From Argyresthia goedartella (taxonomy: Eukaryota > Arthropoda > Insecta > Lepidoptera > Argyresthiidae): a stretch of 64,000 nt of DNA. Under the pieces are notes generated by a model. It saw nothing but the letters and a program-made list of their open reading frames with translations, did no database searches and had not been told where the DNA came from. Positions within the stretch are counted from its first letter, which is position 1; every line of letters starts with the position of its first letter. Below, one piece after another: positions 20,428 to 30,460 of the stretch. The DNA lies in the NCBI GenBank assembly GCA_949825045.1, contig OX463812.1, forward strand, positions 4,138,661 through 4,202,660, written 5' to 3'. A program made the translations under genes and the position numbers.

Positions 20428-23203
20428 TTGCGTCGCTAAATCCCAATAGCTCGATGTTGTTATTTAATCCGGCAATCCATCTGGGAATTCGCATTTCCGG
20501 AATGATTGGTATTTCACCTTTCAGTTTAAGCCATTCTGTTTTAACCTCCATTGGTACCTCTTCATCCCATCTCAGGTTACTTATCCATAGTTTTTGAAAG
20601 ATAAGCTTGGCAGTTAGTGTAACGGGAGATAGCCAGCCCAACGGGTCATAAAGTTTGGAAATCTCTGATAGGAGTGTTCGTTTTGTTAGTTTTGAGGTTT
20701 GTTGGAGTGGCCAGTTAAACTTGAATGTACCCGCTTCCGGGTTCCAGGTTAGACCAAGGGTTTTCTGTGATTCTTCGTATTTAAATTCAAAGTTGTTTTT
20801 TGTCGAAATTTGCTCTTCAGTTAGTTCCTCTAGCAGAGCAGGGTGATTTCCGCTCCACTTTCTTAGGTTCATGCCGCCTCTTTGTAGCAACATGATGAGT
20901 GATTTTTGTAGCTTTTTAGCTTCTTCCAGAGACGAATGACCGCTGATCAGGTCGTCCATGTAGAACTCTTGAGTCAAGGTCACTGCTGCACCTGGATATG
21001 GTACCTTGTCTCCATCATCACTAGCTAATTGTTTCAAAGTTCTCATCGCCAGCCATGGAGCACACTTAGTACCGTAGGTTAAAGTTCGTAATTTGTATTC
21101 TTGCATGTTTTCTGTTGGTGAGGCTCTCCAGATGATTTTCGTCAGGTCTCGTTGTTCTTCCTGAATCCAGAGGCAACGGTACATTTTTTCAATGTCCGCT
21201 GTGAAGGCATAGCGGTAAGTTCTCCACTTCAAAATCAATGCTTGAATGTCTTTTTGTAGATTCGGACCCTTCTCTAGCAGGCTGTTGAGGCTGTAGCCGC
21301 TAGATGTCTTCTGAGATGCGTTAAACACTGTTCGAAGTTTGGTTGTAGTTGAACTTTCTCTCAACACTCCATGATGTGGGAGAAAACACTGAAGAGCTGA
21401 TGTTGTGGTCTGTGATGGCGCCATGTGACCTAAATCTTCGTATTCTTTCATGAAATCTCGATACATGGTCGCTAGTTGTTGTTTTCTCTCCAGTCTCTTT
21501 TCAAGTTGAAGAAATTGTGAGATGGCTATGTTTTTTGAATTGCCAAGTTTTCTCTCAAAATCCGAACATAAGGGCATCTGAACAATGTATTGTCCTTGAG
21601 AATTACGCTGAACAGTCTTCTTGTAAAACTCTTCACATTGCTCTTCCCTTGGCGTATCCGGTTGCTGCTGGGAGAAGTCTTCGGTTTCCCAAAAGCGTGT
21701 TAGTTCTTGTAGGTCAATCAAAGTTACATTACAGCAGTATGATTTAGTTATGCTGCCACATAATATCCACCCCAACTGCGTTTGTTGTGCGATAGGGGCT
21801 GATTGATTGCCTTTCAGTAAGCCGTCCAGAATTATTTCAGCGTACACTCCTGCCCCAAGTAATAAATCTATGTTTTGAGAGATTTTATACTCCGGATCGG
21901 CGAGTTTTAAGTTGCTTAAATGAGGCCATTTAGCCTTGGGGAATGACACGTTCGGTAAGTTGTTAGTTACTTTTTTCATAATCAGCGCTTGAGTTTCAAA
22001 CGTGTAATCCGAGTTAATTGATTTACAGTTTATTTGAAGCCTTCCTTTGCATTCCCCTGAAGATGATCCAATTCCATTGACGCTAGCATTAAATTTCTTT
22101 CGGCGTAGTTTTAGAAGATGAACCGCCCTTTCCGAGATCAGGTTTACTTGTGCTCCTTGATCCAGAAGTCCGCGAAGATTTTGGTAAGTTCCTTCAATAG
22201 ATTTAATATTCAATTGAACTGTTGTTAATAAAATCTCTTTATAGTTAGTTGGTGCGTGATTTGAAGTATTTGCTTGACCCGAATTGGATGATTGCTGAGT
22301 TGAGATGTTTATGTTTGCAGTTGTTTTCTTTGCGTAATGAAGCATCGTATGATGTTTCAAATTGCACTCTTTGCATGTTTTCGCTGATTTGCAAGCGTCC
22401 GAGCCGTGGCTAAAAAGACAGTTTTTGCATAAACGAAGTTTCGCAATTGTGCCGTTTCTTTTCGCTGTATCCATGTCGACGAACTTCGGACATTGCATCA
22501 AAACATGATTTTCGTTGCATAAAGGACATTGTCCATAAGTTGTATGACAGATTTTGTTAAATGTTGGTTTGTAGTCAAAATGTTTTTTTTCTTGAGTTTG
22601 TTTATTTGACGGAGTGGAGAAGGGCTTCGTTGAGTTTTCATTTCTTGTGCTTTTCTTTGCTTCAAAGGCGAGAAATGCTCCCTCCAAATATTTTAAAAAT
22701 TCTTCAAGTTTCGGAATCGCTCGTTGATCAACCCGAGTCTTCACATAGTCCTCATAGGAAGTTGCGTCCAGTTTTTGCGACATCAAATACACAATGATGG
22801 GTTCCCATGTTTGTACGTCTAGGCCGATATTCACGAAACCGTTGACAGCTTCGTTTATGACGTCATGCATCTTTTTTAAGTTGAACGCGTCGCGTTGTTG
22901 TATGTTGGGCAAATGCATTATGGTGTTCATGAAGGTCACAAATTGCAGATGTCGATTGTCGTATCTTTGCACTAAAAGTGCCCAGCATGAATCGTAGTTA
23001 TCCGCGCTGATCGATAGGTGTTGAACAATCCTCTCAGCTTCACCATGAAGTTTCGTCTTTAAATGCTGCATCTTTTGCGCCTTGTTTATAGTGGGGTTGT
23101 TGTGGATTGTTTCCGTAAATAGATCTTTAAAAGAAATCCACTGTCTGTAGTCTCCTTTAAATTCCGGTATGTCGACTCGCGGCGCAGAGTGCTGATAGTG
23201 CAT
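20381..23203 (-). CDS. BEL/Pao gag C-terminal part, protease and RT (940 aa, frame continues from gag)
   Basis: Residues 1-190 are a DUF1759-type gag segment ('VDIPEFKGDYRQWISFKDLF', 'YEDYVKTRVDQRAIPKLEEF'). Cys/His knuckles lie at about 226-290 ('CPLCNENHVLMQCPKF', 'CKECNLKHHTMLHY'). The protease (DUF1758 type) has 'RGLLDQGAQVNLISE' near 348, with DQG in place of DTG/DSG, as is common in BEL/Pao. The RT spans about 600-900: 'VFNASQKTSSGYSLNSLL', 'AFTADIEKMYRCLWI', 'FYMDDLISGHSS' (catalytic YMDD near 740) and 'ISKLYDPLGWLSPVTL'. It ends out of frame with RNase H because an A6 run at about 20408-20413 holds one base too many. The first residue is set by a frame change from gag near 23203. Confidence 0.88.
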   Translation of the reverse strand: MHYQHSAPRVDIPEFKGDYRQWISFKDLFTETIHNNPTINKAQKMQHLKTKLHGEAERIVQHLSISADNYDSCWALLVQRYDNRHLQFVTFMNTIMHLPNIQQRDAFNLKKMHDVINEAVNGFVNIGLDVQTWEPIIVYLMSQKLDATSYEDYVKTRVDQRAIPKLEEFLKYLEGAFLAFEAKKSTRNENSTKPFSTPSNKQTQEKKHFDYKPTFNKICHTTYGQCPLCNENHVLMQCPKFVDMDTAKRNGTIAKLRLCKNCLFSHGSDACKSAKTCKECNLKHHTMLHYAKKTTANINISTQQSSNSGQANTSNHAPTNYKEILLTTVQLNIKSIEGTYQNLRGLLDQGAQVNLISERAVHLLKLRRKKFNASVNGIGSSSGECKGRLQINCKSINSDYTFETQALIMKKVTNNLPNVSFPKAKWPHLSNLKLADPEYKISQNIDLLLGAGVYAEIILDGLLKGNQSAPIAQQTQLGWILCGSITKSYCCNVTLIDLQELTRFWETEDFSQQQPDTPREEQCEEFYKKTVQRNSQGQYIVQMPLCSDFERKLGNSKNIAISQFLQLEKRLERKQQLATMYRDFMKEYEDLGHMAPSQTTTSALQCFLPHHGVLRESSTTTKLRTVFNASQKTSSGYSLNSLLEKGPNLQKDIQALILKWRTYRYAFTADIEKMYRCLWIQEEQRDLTKIIWRASPTENMQEYKLRTLTYGTKCAPWLAMRTLKQLASDDGDKVPYPGAAVTLTQEFYMDDLISGHSSLEEAKKLQKSLIMLLQRGGMNLRKWSGNHPALLEELTEEQISTKNNFEFKYEESQKTLGLTWNPEAGTFKFNWPLQQTSKLTKRTLLSEISKLYDPLGWLSPVTLTAKLIFQKLWISNLRWDEEVPMEVKTEWLKLKGEIPIIPEMRIPRWIAGLNNNIELLGFSDASEKSVLLRCLQPSPK

Positions 23204-23844
23204 TGTTGAATGTAGTTTGTTTTTAGTTGTTTGCGTAATTGTTCATAATCCTGTTCGCCTTTCAGGAAAAGACAGTTGTATGCCTCACACTGGACCCCCG
23301 CCAGACTTGCCTCAATCTCACAGTGCAGTTTGTCGACAGGTTCCCATTTCGACTTTAAGATGGCTAAACAATCTTCCAGTTCCCATTTTTCAGTGATGGA
23401 CTGAAAATCGATTTTCGCCATGGCGCGATCAAGCGCTTTGATGTTAATTTCTTGCTTGAACATAAGTAAGTTGATGTTGTTTTCATTAGCCTCTGGGATC
23501 CCCGCCAAATCAAAGTTGATGTTGTAGTCGGTAGGGGTTGGTTTTGACCCTTGAAGAGCTTGCAGTTTCTTCAAAATATCATCTTTCGTTTTTTCATACA
23601 TTTTCTTAGTCATAGCATAGACGTCATCGGTAAAGTACTTGATGTTCTTTTCAGGAACCGTGGCCTCAATTGTTCCATGCCTTTCTTCAAACTTTTGCCC
23701 GTAGTCGTCGAATTTGGAGAGCGTATTCGATAGGTAGTCCTTAGTCTTCCTTGATGACCCGTCCTTCCCATAATTAATGCATCCTTGTTTGAATTTGTTA
23801 AAAAGTTCTAGTTGTAAAGCTAGATGTTCCATGATGTTCCTCAA
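23086..23844 (-). CDS. BEL/Pao gag N-terminal part (about 250 aa before the frame change)
   Basis: ATG at 23844, or the next Met ('MEHLALQLELFNKFKQ'), opens a helical, Lys/Glu-rich region typical of BEL/Pao gag amino ends, with coiled-coil-like segments ('IKALDRAMAKIDFQSITEKW') and 'KLHCEIEASLAGVQ'. Homology passes into the next frame near 23203, just where the downstream frame starts 'MHYQHSAPRVDIPEF'. The terminal 35 residues in this frame are therefore probably read-out after a one-base indel. The role is particle assembly and RNA packaging. Confidence 0.75.
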   Translation of the reverse strand: MRNIMEHLALQLELFNKFKQGCINYGKDGSSRKTKDYLSNTLSKFDDYGQKFEERHGTIEATVPEKNIKYFTDDVYAMTKKMYEKTKDDILKKLQALQGSKPTPTDYNINFDLAGIPEANENNINLLMFKQEINIKALDRAMAKIDFQSITEKWELEDCLAILKSKWEPVDKLHCEIEASLAGVQCEAYNCLFLKGEQDYEQLRKQLKTNYIQQCTISTLRRESTYRNLKETTDSGFLLKIYLRKQSTTTPL

Positions 23845-23884
23845 GTTTGAACGCTCAGGGATTCGGCGAAGTTTAGTTGTCCTC

Positions 23885-24058
23885 CTTTCCCGTCCTGCAG
23901 TTCACAGTAACGCGAAAAGGTAAAGTTGTTATTGTTTGTTCACTTTCACGTCCTGCAGTTCACAGTAACGCGAAAAGGTAAAGTTGTTATTGTTTGTTCA
24001 CTTTCACGTCCTGCAGTTCACAGCAACGCGAAAAGGTAAAGTTGTTGTTGATTGAAGT
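23885..24058 (-). repeat. Three tandem 58-bp repeats in the BEL/Pao leader
   Basis: 'cgtcctgcagttcacag' recurs at 23891, 23949 and 24007, an exact 58-bp period. The first two units are nearly identical and the third has a few changes. They lie between the 5' LTR and gag, where packaging or translation signals would be. Confidence 0.9.
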
Positions 24059-24260
24059 AAGTAGTTTCAGTTCAGAGCTCGCTGGATAATGGATGCAAGT
24101 GATCACGGCCGTGAATCTCAATCCCCTCCGTCCCTGCACCGATGTTTACGACTTCTCAATTCAATTCGGTGATTCCGCTGGTGGAGGCCGAAAGAACCGA
24201 TCCGTTATCAGTGAGGAATAGAAAGAACAAAGAATCGCTTAGTTTGTGGCACTTGCTTCT

Positions 24261-24277
24261 CGATGCTCGAAGGACCA
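24261..24277 (-). promoter_or_regulatory. Candidate primer-binding site of the BEL/Pao element
   Basis: On the minus strand TGGTCCTTCGAGCATCG starts six bases inside the 5' LTR, the right place for a tRNA primer. The tRNA is not assigned. Confidence 0.65.
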
Positions 24278-24283
24278 TAAAGA

Positions 24284-24588
24284 TGTACGGTGTAGTGGCC
24301 GCACGTCTTGAAGATGTTATCGGAAGTTATGTTTAAGCTCTGGTAGCTATGATGGGTTCTTGTAGTTGTTGTAGTTAGTTAGAGAAAGATCACCAAAGTT
24401 CAGTGAAGCACTATATTGTCACTTAATAACACGAAATACAGATAAATTAGGCAAGTCTTTCTTGGTAGATATTAACCCGATCAATATCGTATTGCTACTG
24501 CTTGTTTTTGTATAGGTACTAACGTCATGCTAAGTGCAACGCTAACAAATTAAAAGTAGGTCGTTATTAATAATGTACAAACTGTACA
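24284..24588 (-). repeat. 5' LTR of the BEL/Pao element
   Basis: 305-bp mate of 16007-16311, followed by the TAACC duplication at 24589-24593. Confidence 0.94.
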
Positions 24589-24593
24589 TAACC

Positions 24594-25098
24594 ACTCCAC
24601 CTAGGTCCCCATCATAAACCTTCGTTTCAACGGCCCTTTAAAAGGATCGGCGACTAAACGCCCTTATACTGGGCCGCGGATCTGACGTGACTAACCCTTG
24701 CGTACCCTGTGTGCTGATATTGTTAGTATTTTCTTTCACTTTGGAAGTCAGCGACTGACTCCAATTGTCGGAGGAAGGGAATCTTAGGCATTTGAATGAA
24801 AAAGTTAGAAGGGCAAACCAGTCCTCCGTCGAGTTTTTATGGACGCAGTGGTCAATCAATTGTAACAACTTCCCGGCGGCAAGACTTCTTGCACCCTTAG
24901 GAATATGTTTAAGGACCCTTACATTCGCCTTCAATAATAGAAAACTGGAGTCAGCACTTCACCATCACTAAGAACAGCCTGAGACTGTTGCGAATGCAGA
25001 CCCCTGTGAACCCTATTTATATGCACGTTTAAGCCCCGGGGAAAATTAAACTGCCTTGAGGAACCGGGACAATGAGGACAAAGTGACAGAGTGGGCAT
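24594..25098 (-). pseudogene. R2-like element: N-terminal C2H2 finger and conserved domain
   Basis: ATG at 25098 opens 'MPTLSLCPHCPG', then 'FPRGLNVHINRVH', a C2H2 zinc finger (C-x2-C and H-x4-H). After a one-base shift near 24950 the frame gives 'VRVLKHIPKGARSLAAGKLL' and 'ALLTFSFKCLRFP', a segment I associate with the amino half of the same RT family. A TAA at 24638-24640 follows. The same frame then reads on to the BEL/Pao insertion point and continues at 16001. The finger would provide target or RNA recognition. Confidence 0.7.
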
Positions 25099-26039
25099 CT
25101 GGAACTTATTAACTAAACACGAATTGTATACAAATTGTAAAATAAAATTAAATGATACGTTATTACCTCCATGTACAATATGTTACCAATAAAATATAAA
25201 TAAATAAATAATAAATTACTTAAAATCAATTTTCGTAGTACAGTCACACAACACACCTCTGGTCGTGGTGCTGTGCGACGTCGTCGCAGCACTCGGCGAC
25301 GACAAGCCTCAAAGAACTCGTAGAATATTTTCGTATAATTGAGCTAGATGCAGCAGCGTGAAGACGCGCTCCCGGTGTAGACTAGTGCCGTCTCATAGTT
25401 GATGAGAGGCATCTCTCTGCAAAATTGGAATCTGCAGTCCTCAGCAATTAGCTAAACAGCTAATATCGTAGTATTTTCCACCGACTGATCCTATTATTCA
25501 GATGACACAAGTCATCAAAAACACTAGATGGCACTGTTGTGTGTAGGAATGGAACACATGTGAATCTGCTCTTTACCAACTTTTTATTGTAAAGTCTGAA
25601 TCACAAACTAGCGGTTTATATGTGAAATATTTAAATTTGTAGAAAAATGCTGAAAAGGTGGTTTGTTATGACATTTGACATGTTGTTATTGTTGATGTAA
25701 TCGGTTAACGTCAATTTGAAATAGAAATATAAAATCTGCGGCTGCACAATTTTCAGAAACTAGCTCTATCTACTTGAACGTTCTAGTGTTACTTTTGGAA
25801 TTTTTTCACTTTGAGTAATGATGTATAACTTTTTCACACCTTTTTCTTACTTGGTGGACACGGTGGTTGTTATGTCCAAGAAAAAACTTCACGACGATGA
25901 GTTGTGAGTTCAACCTGAAATGTTTTGATTTTATTAGTGATGCTTATGTAAAATAAAAACTGATAGTTCTCTGTCTAAACTGATAGTAGAACAATATCTA
26001 TATACACACAATTTGAAATTATGGTTGATCCGGTAGAGC
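25099..26039. other. Non-coding interval
   Basis: Leader of the R2-like element (first about 50 bp), then AT-rich DNA. A GC-rich patch at 25260-25320 contains two close copies of a 'gcgacg' motif. No open frame with recognisable content. Confidence 0.4.
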
Positions 26040-26152
26040 CCTATGATGGACCGACAGGGGGACAGATGGACAGAGGGATAGACGGACAGCGGAGGCTTAG
26101 TAATATGGTCCCGATTGGCACCCTTCCGATACAGAACCCTAAAATTTATGAC
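26040..26152 (+). repeat. Lepidopteran dispersed repeat, 3' fragment
   Basis: 'gacagagggatagacggacagcgg' is followed by 'cttagtaatatggtcccg' and ends 'cagaaccctaaaa'. The same tail occurs at 60600-60712 and, reversed, at 54297-54400. Confidence 0.65.
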
Positions 26153-26405
26153 TAAATGTCAATCAAATCAAATCAAATCAAATCAAAAATCATTTATTTC
26201 CATAGGATGTTGTTACATCACTTAGATCCGTCATTACATTTTTTTGGGTGAGTTCACTAACACAATGGCGGAATTTGTGGAGAAGAGCTCACCGAAGAAA
26301 CTCCACAGTCGTTGCATCTTTTGCGTTTCCTTTTTTAAATAAAATATTGTCAAATTACAAAATGAATGCTAATTATATATCGAAACAGCCTGTTACTCAA
26401 ACAAT

Positions 26406-27338
26406 CTATTCCCATGGACATCTGTCCTCTAAGTAATCAGATATCCTATAGTAACCTTTTTTATACAATTTCTGTTTTATTAATATTTTAAACTTGTCTA
26501 AAGGTAAGTTTTTAATATCAGTAGGGACCTTATTGTAATAGCGTATACAATTGCCTTTAAAAGAATTACTAATTTTATGTAGTCGGTTTACATAAGCAAC
26601 CAACTTGTCTTTATTTCTAGTATTAAAATTGTGTATATCACTGTACTTCTGAAAATTAGTTATATTTCTTTTTACATACACAAGATTGTCATAGATATAT
26701 TGAGACACAAATGTCAGAATATTGATTTCTTTAAACTTTTCCCTCAGTGACACTCTAGGCCCTAATCTATAAATTGCACGAACAGCCCGTTTCTGCAGAA
26801 TAAATATACTATTAGCATTCGCAGCGTGACCCCACAATAAAATACCATAGGTCATTAGACTATGAAAGTAACTAAAGTAGACTAGTCTAGCGGTGTCTAC
26901 GTCGGTAAGAGCTCTAATTTTTTTAACTGCGAGCGCTGCTGAACTCAGTCTGTTCGACAATTTATTTATATGAGGATCCCATTGTAGTTTGGCGTCTAAA
27001 GTAATGCCCAAAAAGACAGTCGACTGCACAAGGTCCAATCTCTGTCCTTTTATAAATATGTCTATAGTTACCGGGTTCACATTGGGTAACACGAATTTAA
27101 TACATTTAGTTTTCTTTTCATTAAGTAATAAATTGTTAACAGTAAACCAGTTCACTATACTAGAGATAGCATTGTTTACATCGTCATAGTTTGATTGCTG
27201 TCTTTTAACTTTAAATATCAAAGAAGTATCATCGGCAAACAATACTAACCCATGTTTTGCTTTAACAAGGTAAGGTAAATCATTAATATATACTAAAAAC
27301 AAGAAAGGACCACGAATTGAACCTTGCGGTTCGCCCAT
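26406..27338 (-). pseudogene. LINE ORF2, C-terminal part: RT motif B to thumb
   Basis: 'GEPQGSIRGPFLFLVYINDL' (motif B), 'LVLFADDTSLIFK' (catalytic FADD), 'FLGITLDAKLQWDPHINKL' and 'LLWGHAANANSIFILQKRAV' are the ordered landmarks of CR1/Jockey RTs. The frame ends with a normal stop at 26406, 240 bp before the tail. Upstream it is one base out of frame with the endonuclease part. Confidence 0.85.
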
Positions 27339-27340
27339 AC

Positions 27341-29340
27341 TTATGAAGACCCAGGTGATCTTTTCCCATTAACATCGACCATCTGAACCCTATCTGTTAG
27401 ATATGACTCCAGAAGGCCAAGTGCCTGATCTTTTACACCATAATGGCGTAACTTCCTGACAAGAGTGTCATGATGGACGCAATCAAAAGCCTTGGAAAGA
27501 TCGCAGAAGACACCTATTGCATCCATTGCGTCTTCCCAGGCATCAAAAATATTGTCGATTAGTTCAACACCAGCATCGGCTGTTGAACGACCCTTTGTGA
27601 AACCAAACTGAGCAATATGAATTAAATTATTGAGATAAAAATGACTTTGCAATTGATTAAGTATGAGTTTTTCAAATATTTTGCTAAGCGTTGGTAGTAT
27701 CGATATGGGTGTAAAATTGGTGGGGTCTGATGTACTACCAGCTTTGAATAAAGGTATAACTTTACTTAGTTTCATCAAGTCAGGAAACACACCATTATCT
27801 ATACATTGATTAAATATACAACAAAGGTGAGGTGCAATACAATCTACAATGGAACTAATAATTTTTACTGATAGACCATGGGCGTCAGCTGTCTTTTTCA
27901 TTTCCAGGGATTTAAACGCTTTTACAATGTCTTCATTATTTACGTGCCTAAATTTAAAATCTGTTTTACATTCCTCAAAGTTTTGTTTAAGTATAGATTC
28001 AGCAGCAGCGGGAGATGAATTTAAAGACTTGGTTGTTGAAACTGGAATGTCCGTAAAGAAATTTTCGAAAGCTTTTGCTACTTCTAGGTCTGTACTTAAC
28101 AATTGATTATCTATCTTAAGCTTGAAGTTATTATGTGTAGCTTTAGCCTTTCCAGTCTCTCTGTTTATAATTTTCCAAGTCGTTTTCATTACATTGCTAC
28201 TAGATTCAATTTTGTTTTTAATGAAATTAGATTTAGCTACGGCACAAACGCGTTTAAACATTTTTGAATAACTACGAACATAATCTAGAAAAGCCGTATT
28301 TTTGTTATATGATTTCTCTTCATAGAGTTCATATAATCTTCGTCTGCTCCTATGAATTCCAACTGTCGCCCAATCACTAAACAAAGCTTTGTTATTAACT
28401 TTTATAGTTTTTGATTTAAATACCGTATCATATTCATTTTTGACAAGGTTAAATACTGAGTTGTACAACAAATTTGGATCGTCACTGTATGGTATTTCCC
28501 ATAGTTTATCTAAAATATTATTCCTGTAGTGTTCAAGCCGAGTGTCACTAACGGGCACACATGTTATATCCTCTTTTTGGTCCTTTTTTATTTTAATATT
28601 GAATATACCTATCTGACCAGAGTGATCAGAGGTTAATTTATTGATGACCGATTTGAAAATGGGCGTAATGTTAGTAAATATATTGTCAATGCAGGTAGCA
28701 GATGTTGCAGTAATTCTAGTAGGCTCCAAAAACAGATAGCTCATGTTGTGACATAAAAATAAAGATTTTAATCTAGTACAAATATTATTATCCTCTAACA
28801 GATTAACATTAAAATCAACACAAATTATAAAAAAATTGTTATTATCGCTGATTTTAATCAACACTTCATCCATTTTCTTTTCGAATAAATCAAAGGATGA
28901 ATCTGGTGGTCTGTATACGCTCATTACAATAAGTTGTTCAAGTTCAATACAGGCTATTTCCATGGTACGCTCAACAGACAGGCTCACTATGTCAACTCGT
29001 TCCTTATATTTAAAACTATTATTTACAAGTATTAAGGAGCCACCGCGATCAGCTGTTTTTCTGTTGAACGAACTAGCAACGTGGTGGTTATTAAAGTTGA
29101 ACATGAACTGATAACTCTTTAAAAAGTGCTCTGTTATACATAAAATATCAATATTATTACAGTTCATGAATAACTCAATTTCCAGTTCTTTACTTAACAT
29201 GCCCTGTATATTTTGATGAACCACGTTTAAAATATTCTTACTTTTACATTTTTCATTACTAGTAACTTGATTTAATGGGCAAGATGAAGGTATATTTATA
29301 CAAATATTAATATTACTGCCAGAGTTACTCTCTGTTGTCC
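27341..29340 (-). pseudogene. LINE ORF2, N-terminal part: AP endonuclease and RT motifs 0-A
   Basis: The frame is open upstream of the first ATG (29224) to about 29340. The endonuclease runs from 'VHQNIQGMLSKELEIELF' through 'DILCITEHFL', 'MSVYRPPDSSFDLFEKKMDE', 'FIICVDFNVNLL', 'TCIDNIFTN' and 'LTSDHSGQIGIF' (catalytic DH). The RT begins with 'FKSLEMKKTADAHGLSVKII' and includes 'DAIGVFCDLSKAFDCVHHD' (motif A). It breaks after 'VDVNGKRSPGSS' at 27341, a single-base shift from the rest of the RT. Confidence 0.85.
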
Positions 29341-29346
29341 TATGGG

Positions 29347-30450
29347 TTAATTTAAAGAGCTTGGAACAGATTCCAAGGAGTACATGTCATTATTAATACA
29401 CTGCTCAATAGAAGCAGGCGTTTCATTAGTCAAAAACTTGACTGAGTTCAAAATAAAATAAGATAGTGACTGTGCTATCTGTTTTGTATAAAACCTAGAT
29501 AGGTAATACCTATCCTTGGTCAAATAAAAATATTTTCCAATACAAATATTGGTGTCTATGAAATGAAATTTTTCAGTATGACGACATGTCAATGTGTGTA
29601 TAAATGTATTATAATCATGTCAATGATTTTCATGTTGTGACAAAGATTGGCTGAAGGGAAACGCAAACTACATTATTCTATCTACATTTTGTAAAGAATT
29701 TAATTTGGAAAAGTATTTAGTAATTAGTTTTTTAGATACATTTTCCCTTCTACCAATTAAAATAATTAGGGTGGTTGGTTCTAAAAACTGCGATGACAAC
29801 ACTTTGTTTAATATTTGTGAATATGTGGCGCCAGGCATACAGTTATTTAATATTGCCTGGCCCACGCGCTGACTAAGTTGTAAACCCATATTTTTTCCAA
29901 GTTCATCGCTGTACATTATATACCTATCCTTTGTCCGAGAGAAGGAGGCGTTATTGATAACACTATTAGTACTCAAGTCGACTGACGGCGGCGCCTGGGT
30001 CAGTATCAGCTGTTCGGCCGGCTGCTCGGCGGGACACACGGTCGGCACGGAACAGTCCGCTGGAGCTTGTTTACAATCACAGATGTGATTGTCGGTCAAA
30101 GATATGAAAGTGTCATAATTATACTTACACGTCTGAAACAAACTATTCATAGCCGACACATGTTCCTTAATTTCGTATTGTGCTGACTCATATTTACGTG
30201 TAATACTTTGTAATGATGAGTTTAAAATATGCATATCTGACTGGAGTCGCCGTGTGTCACATTCGTACTTTTCTGTAGTTTTTTCCAAACATAATCTACA
30301 ATCATCGATTTCGTTAATTAATTCGACACGTTCCTTGCTACAATTTACATTTTTACAAAATATTTTATTTCTATTAGCTAGTTTTTGTGTTTTTTTATAT
30401 AATTATTCAATTTAACATATTTCTTTAATTTATTTTTACTACAGCTCATG
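29347..30450 (-). pseudogene. LINE ORF1: coiled coil and SGNH-hydrolase-like domain
   Basis: 'CKNVNCSKERVELINEIDD' and 'CRLCLEKTTEKYECDTRR' lead into a coiled coil. A Pro/Ala linker follows, then 'DRYIMYSDELGKNMG' (block I-like, Asp-Glu where GDS is usual), 'NCMPGATYSQILNKVL' and 'LEPTTLIILIGRRENVSKK' (block like G-x-N). In-frame stops at 29668-29670 and near 29618 precede the last segment ('EKFHFIDTNICIGKYFYL', ending at 29347). The esterase-type ORF1 is found in CR1/L2/Daphne-like LINEs. The catalytic serine position looks altered. Confidence 0.65.
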
Positions 30451-30460
30451 GAAGTTCATA

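Larger units (their letters stand above)
16007..24588 (-). mobile_element. Complete BEL/Pao retrotransposon with env (8.6 kb)
   Basis: Two 305-bp LTRs, a 5-bp target duplication, a candidate primer site, a leader with three 58-bp repeats, gag, protease, RT, RNase H, integrase with DUF5641, and a baculovirus-F-like envelope domain. By eye the LTRs differ at about five positions, so insertion was recent. Only two single-base frameshifts (near 23203 and in an A6 run near 20408-20413) interrupt about 7.4 kb of coding sequence. Confidence 0.95.
13711..25098 (-). mobile_element. R2-like non-LTR retrotransposon with C-terminal restriction-like nuclease, split by a BEL/Pao element
   Basis: Minus-strand order is a C2H2 finger (25098 down), a conserved N-terminal domain to 24594, [BEL/Pao insertion 16007-24588 with TAACC duplicated], RT (16001-14745), a Cys/His knuckle, and a PD-(D/E)XK-type nuclease ending at 13711. 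Finger, RT, knuckle and nuclease in one polypeptide is the layout of R2/R4/NeSL/Hero-type elements. The RT ('FDLRNAFNAVERDSIL') is unlike that of CR1, Jockey or R1. Frameshifts near 24950, 15670 and 14745 and three in-frame stops show a dead copy. Confidence 0.72.
26163..30460 (-). mobile_element. Nearly full-length LINE (CR1/Jockey superfamily) with SGNH-like ORF1
   Basis: The 3' end at 26163 is a (TTTGA)n-type tail on the minus strand (five 'aatca' units on the plus strand). Moving up are RT (26406-27338), endonuclease plus RT start (27341-29340) and a coiled-coil/esterase-like ORF1 (29347-30450). One frameshift in ORF2 (near 27340) and two stops in ORF1 are the main lesions I see. Confidence 0.85.

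Noticed and set aside
16844..22997. Many plus-strand frames of 60-105 codons across the BEL/Pao element
   Set aside because: They lie opposite long, motif-bearing minus-strand frames and carry no motifs themselves.
23885..24058. CRISPR-like direct repeats
   Set aside because: The three units are contiguous 58-bp tandem repeats without variable spacers, in a retrotransposon leader.
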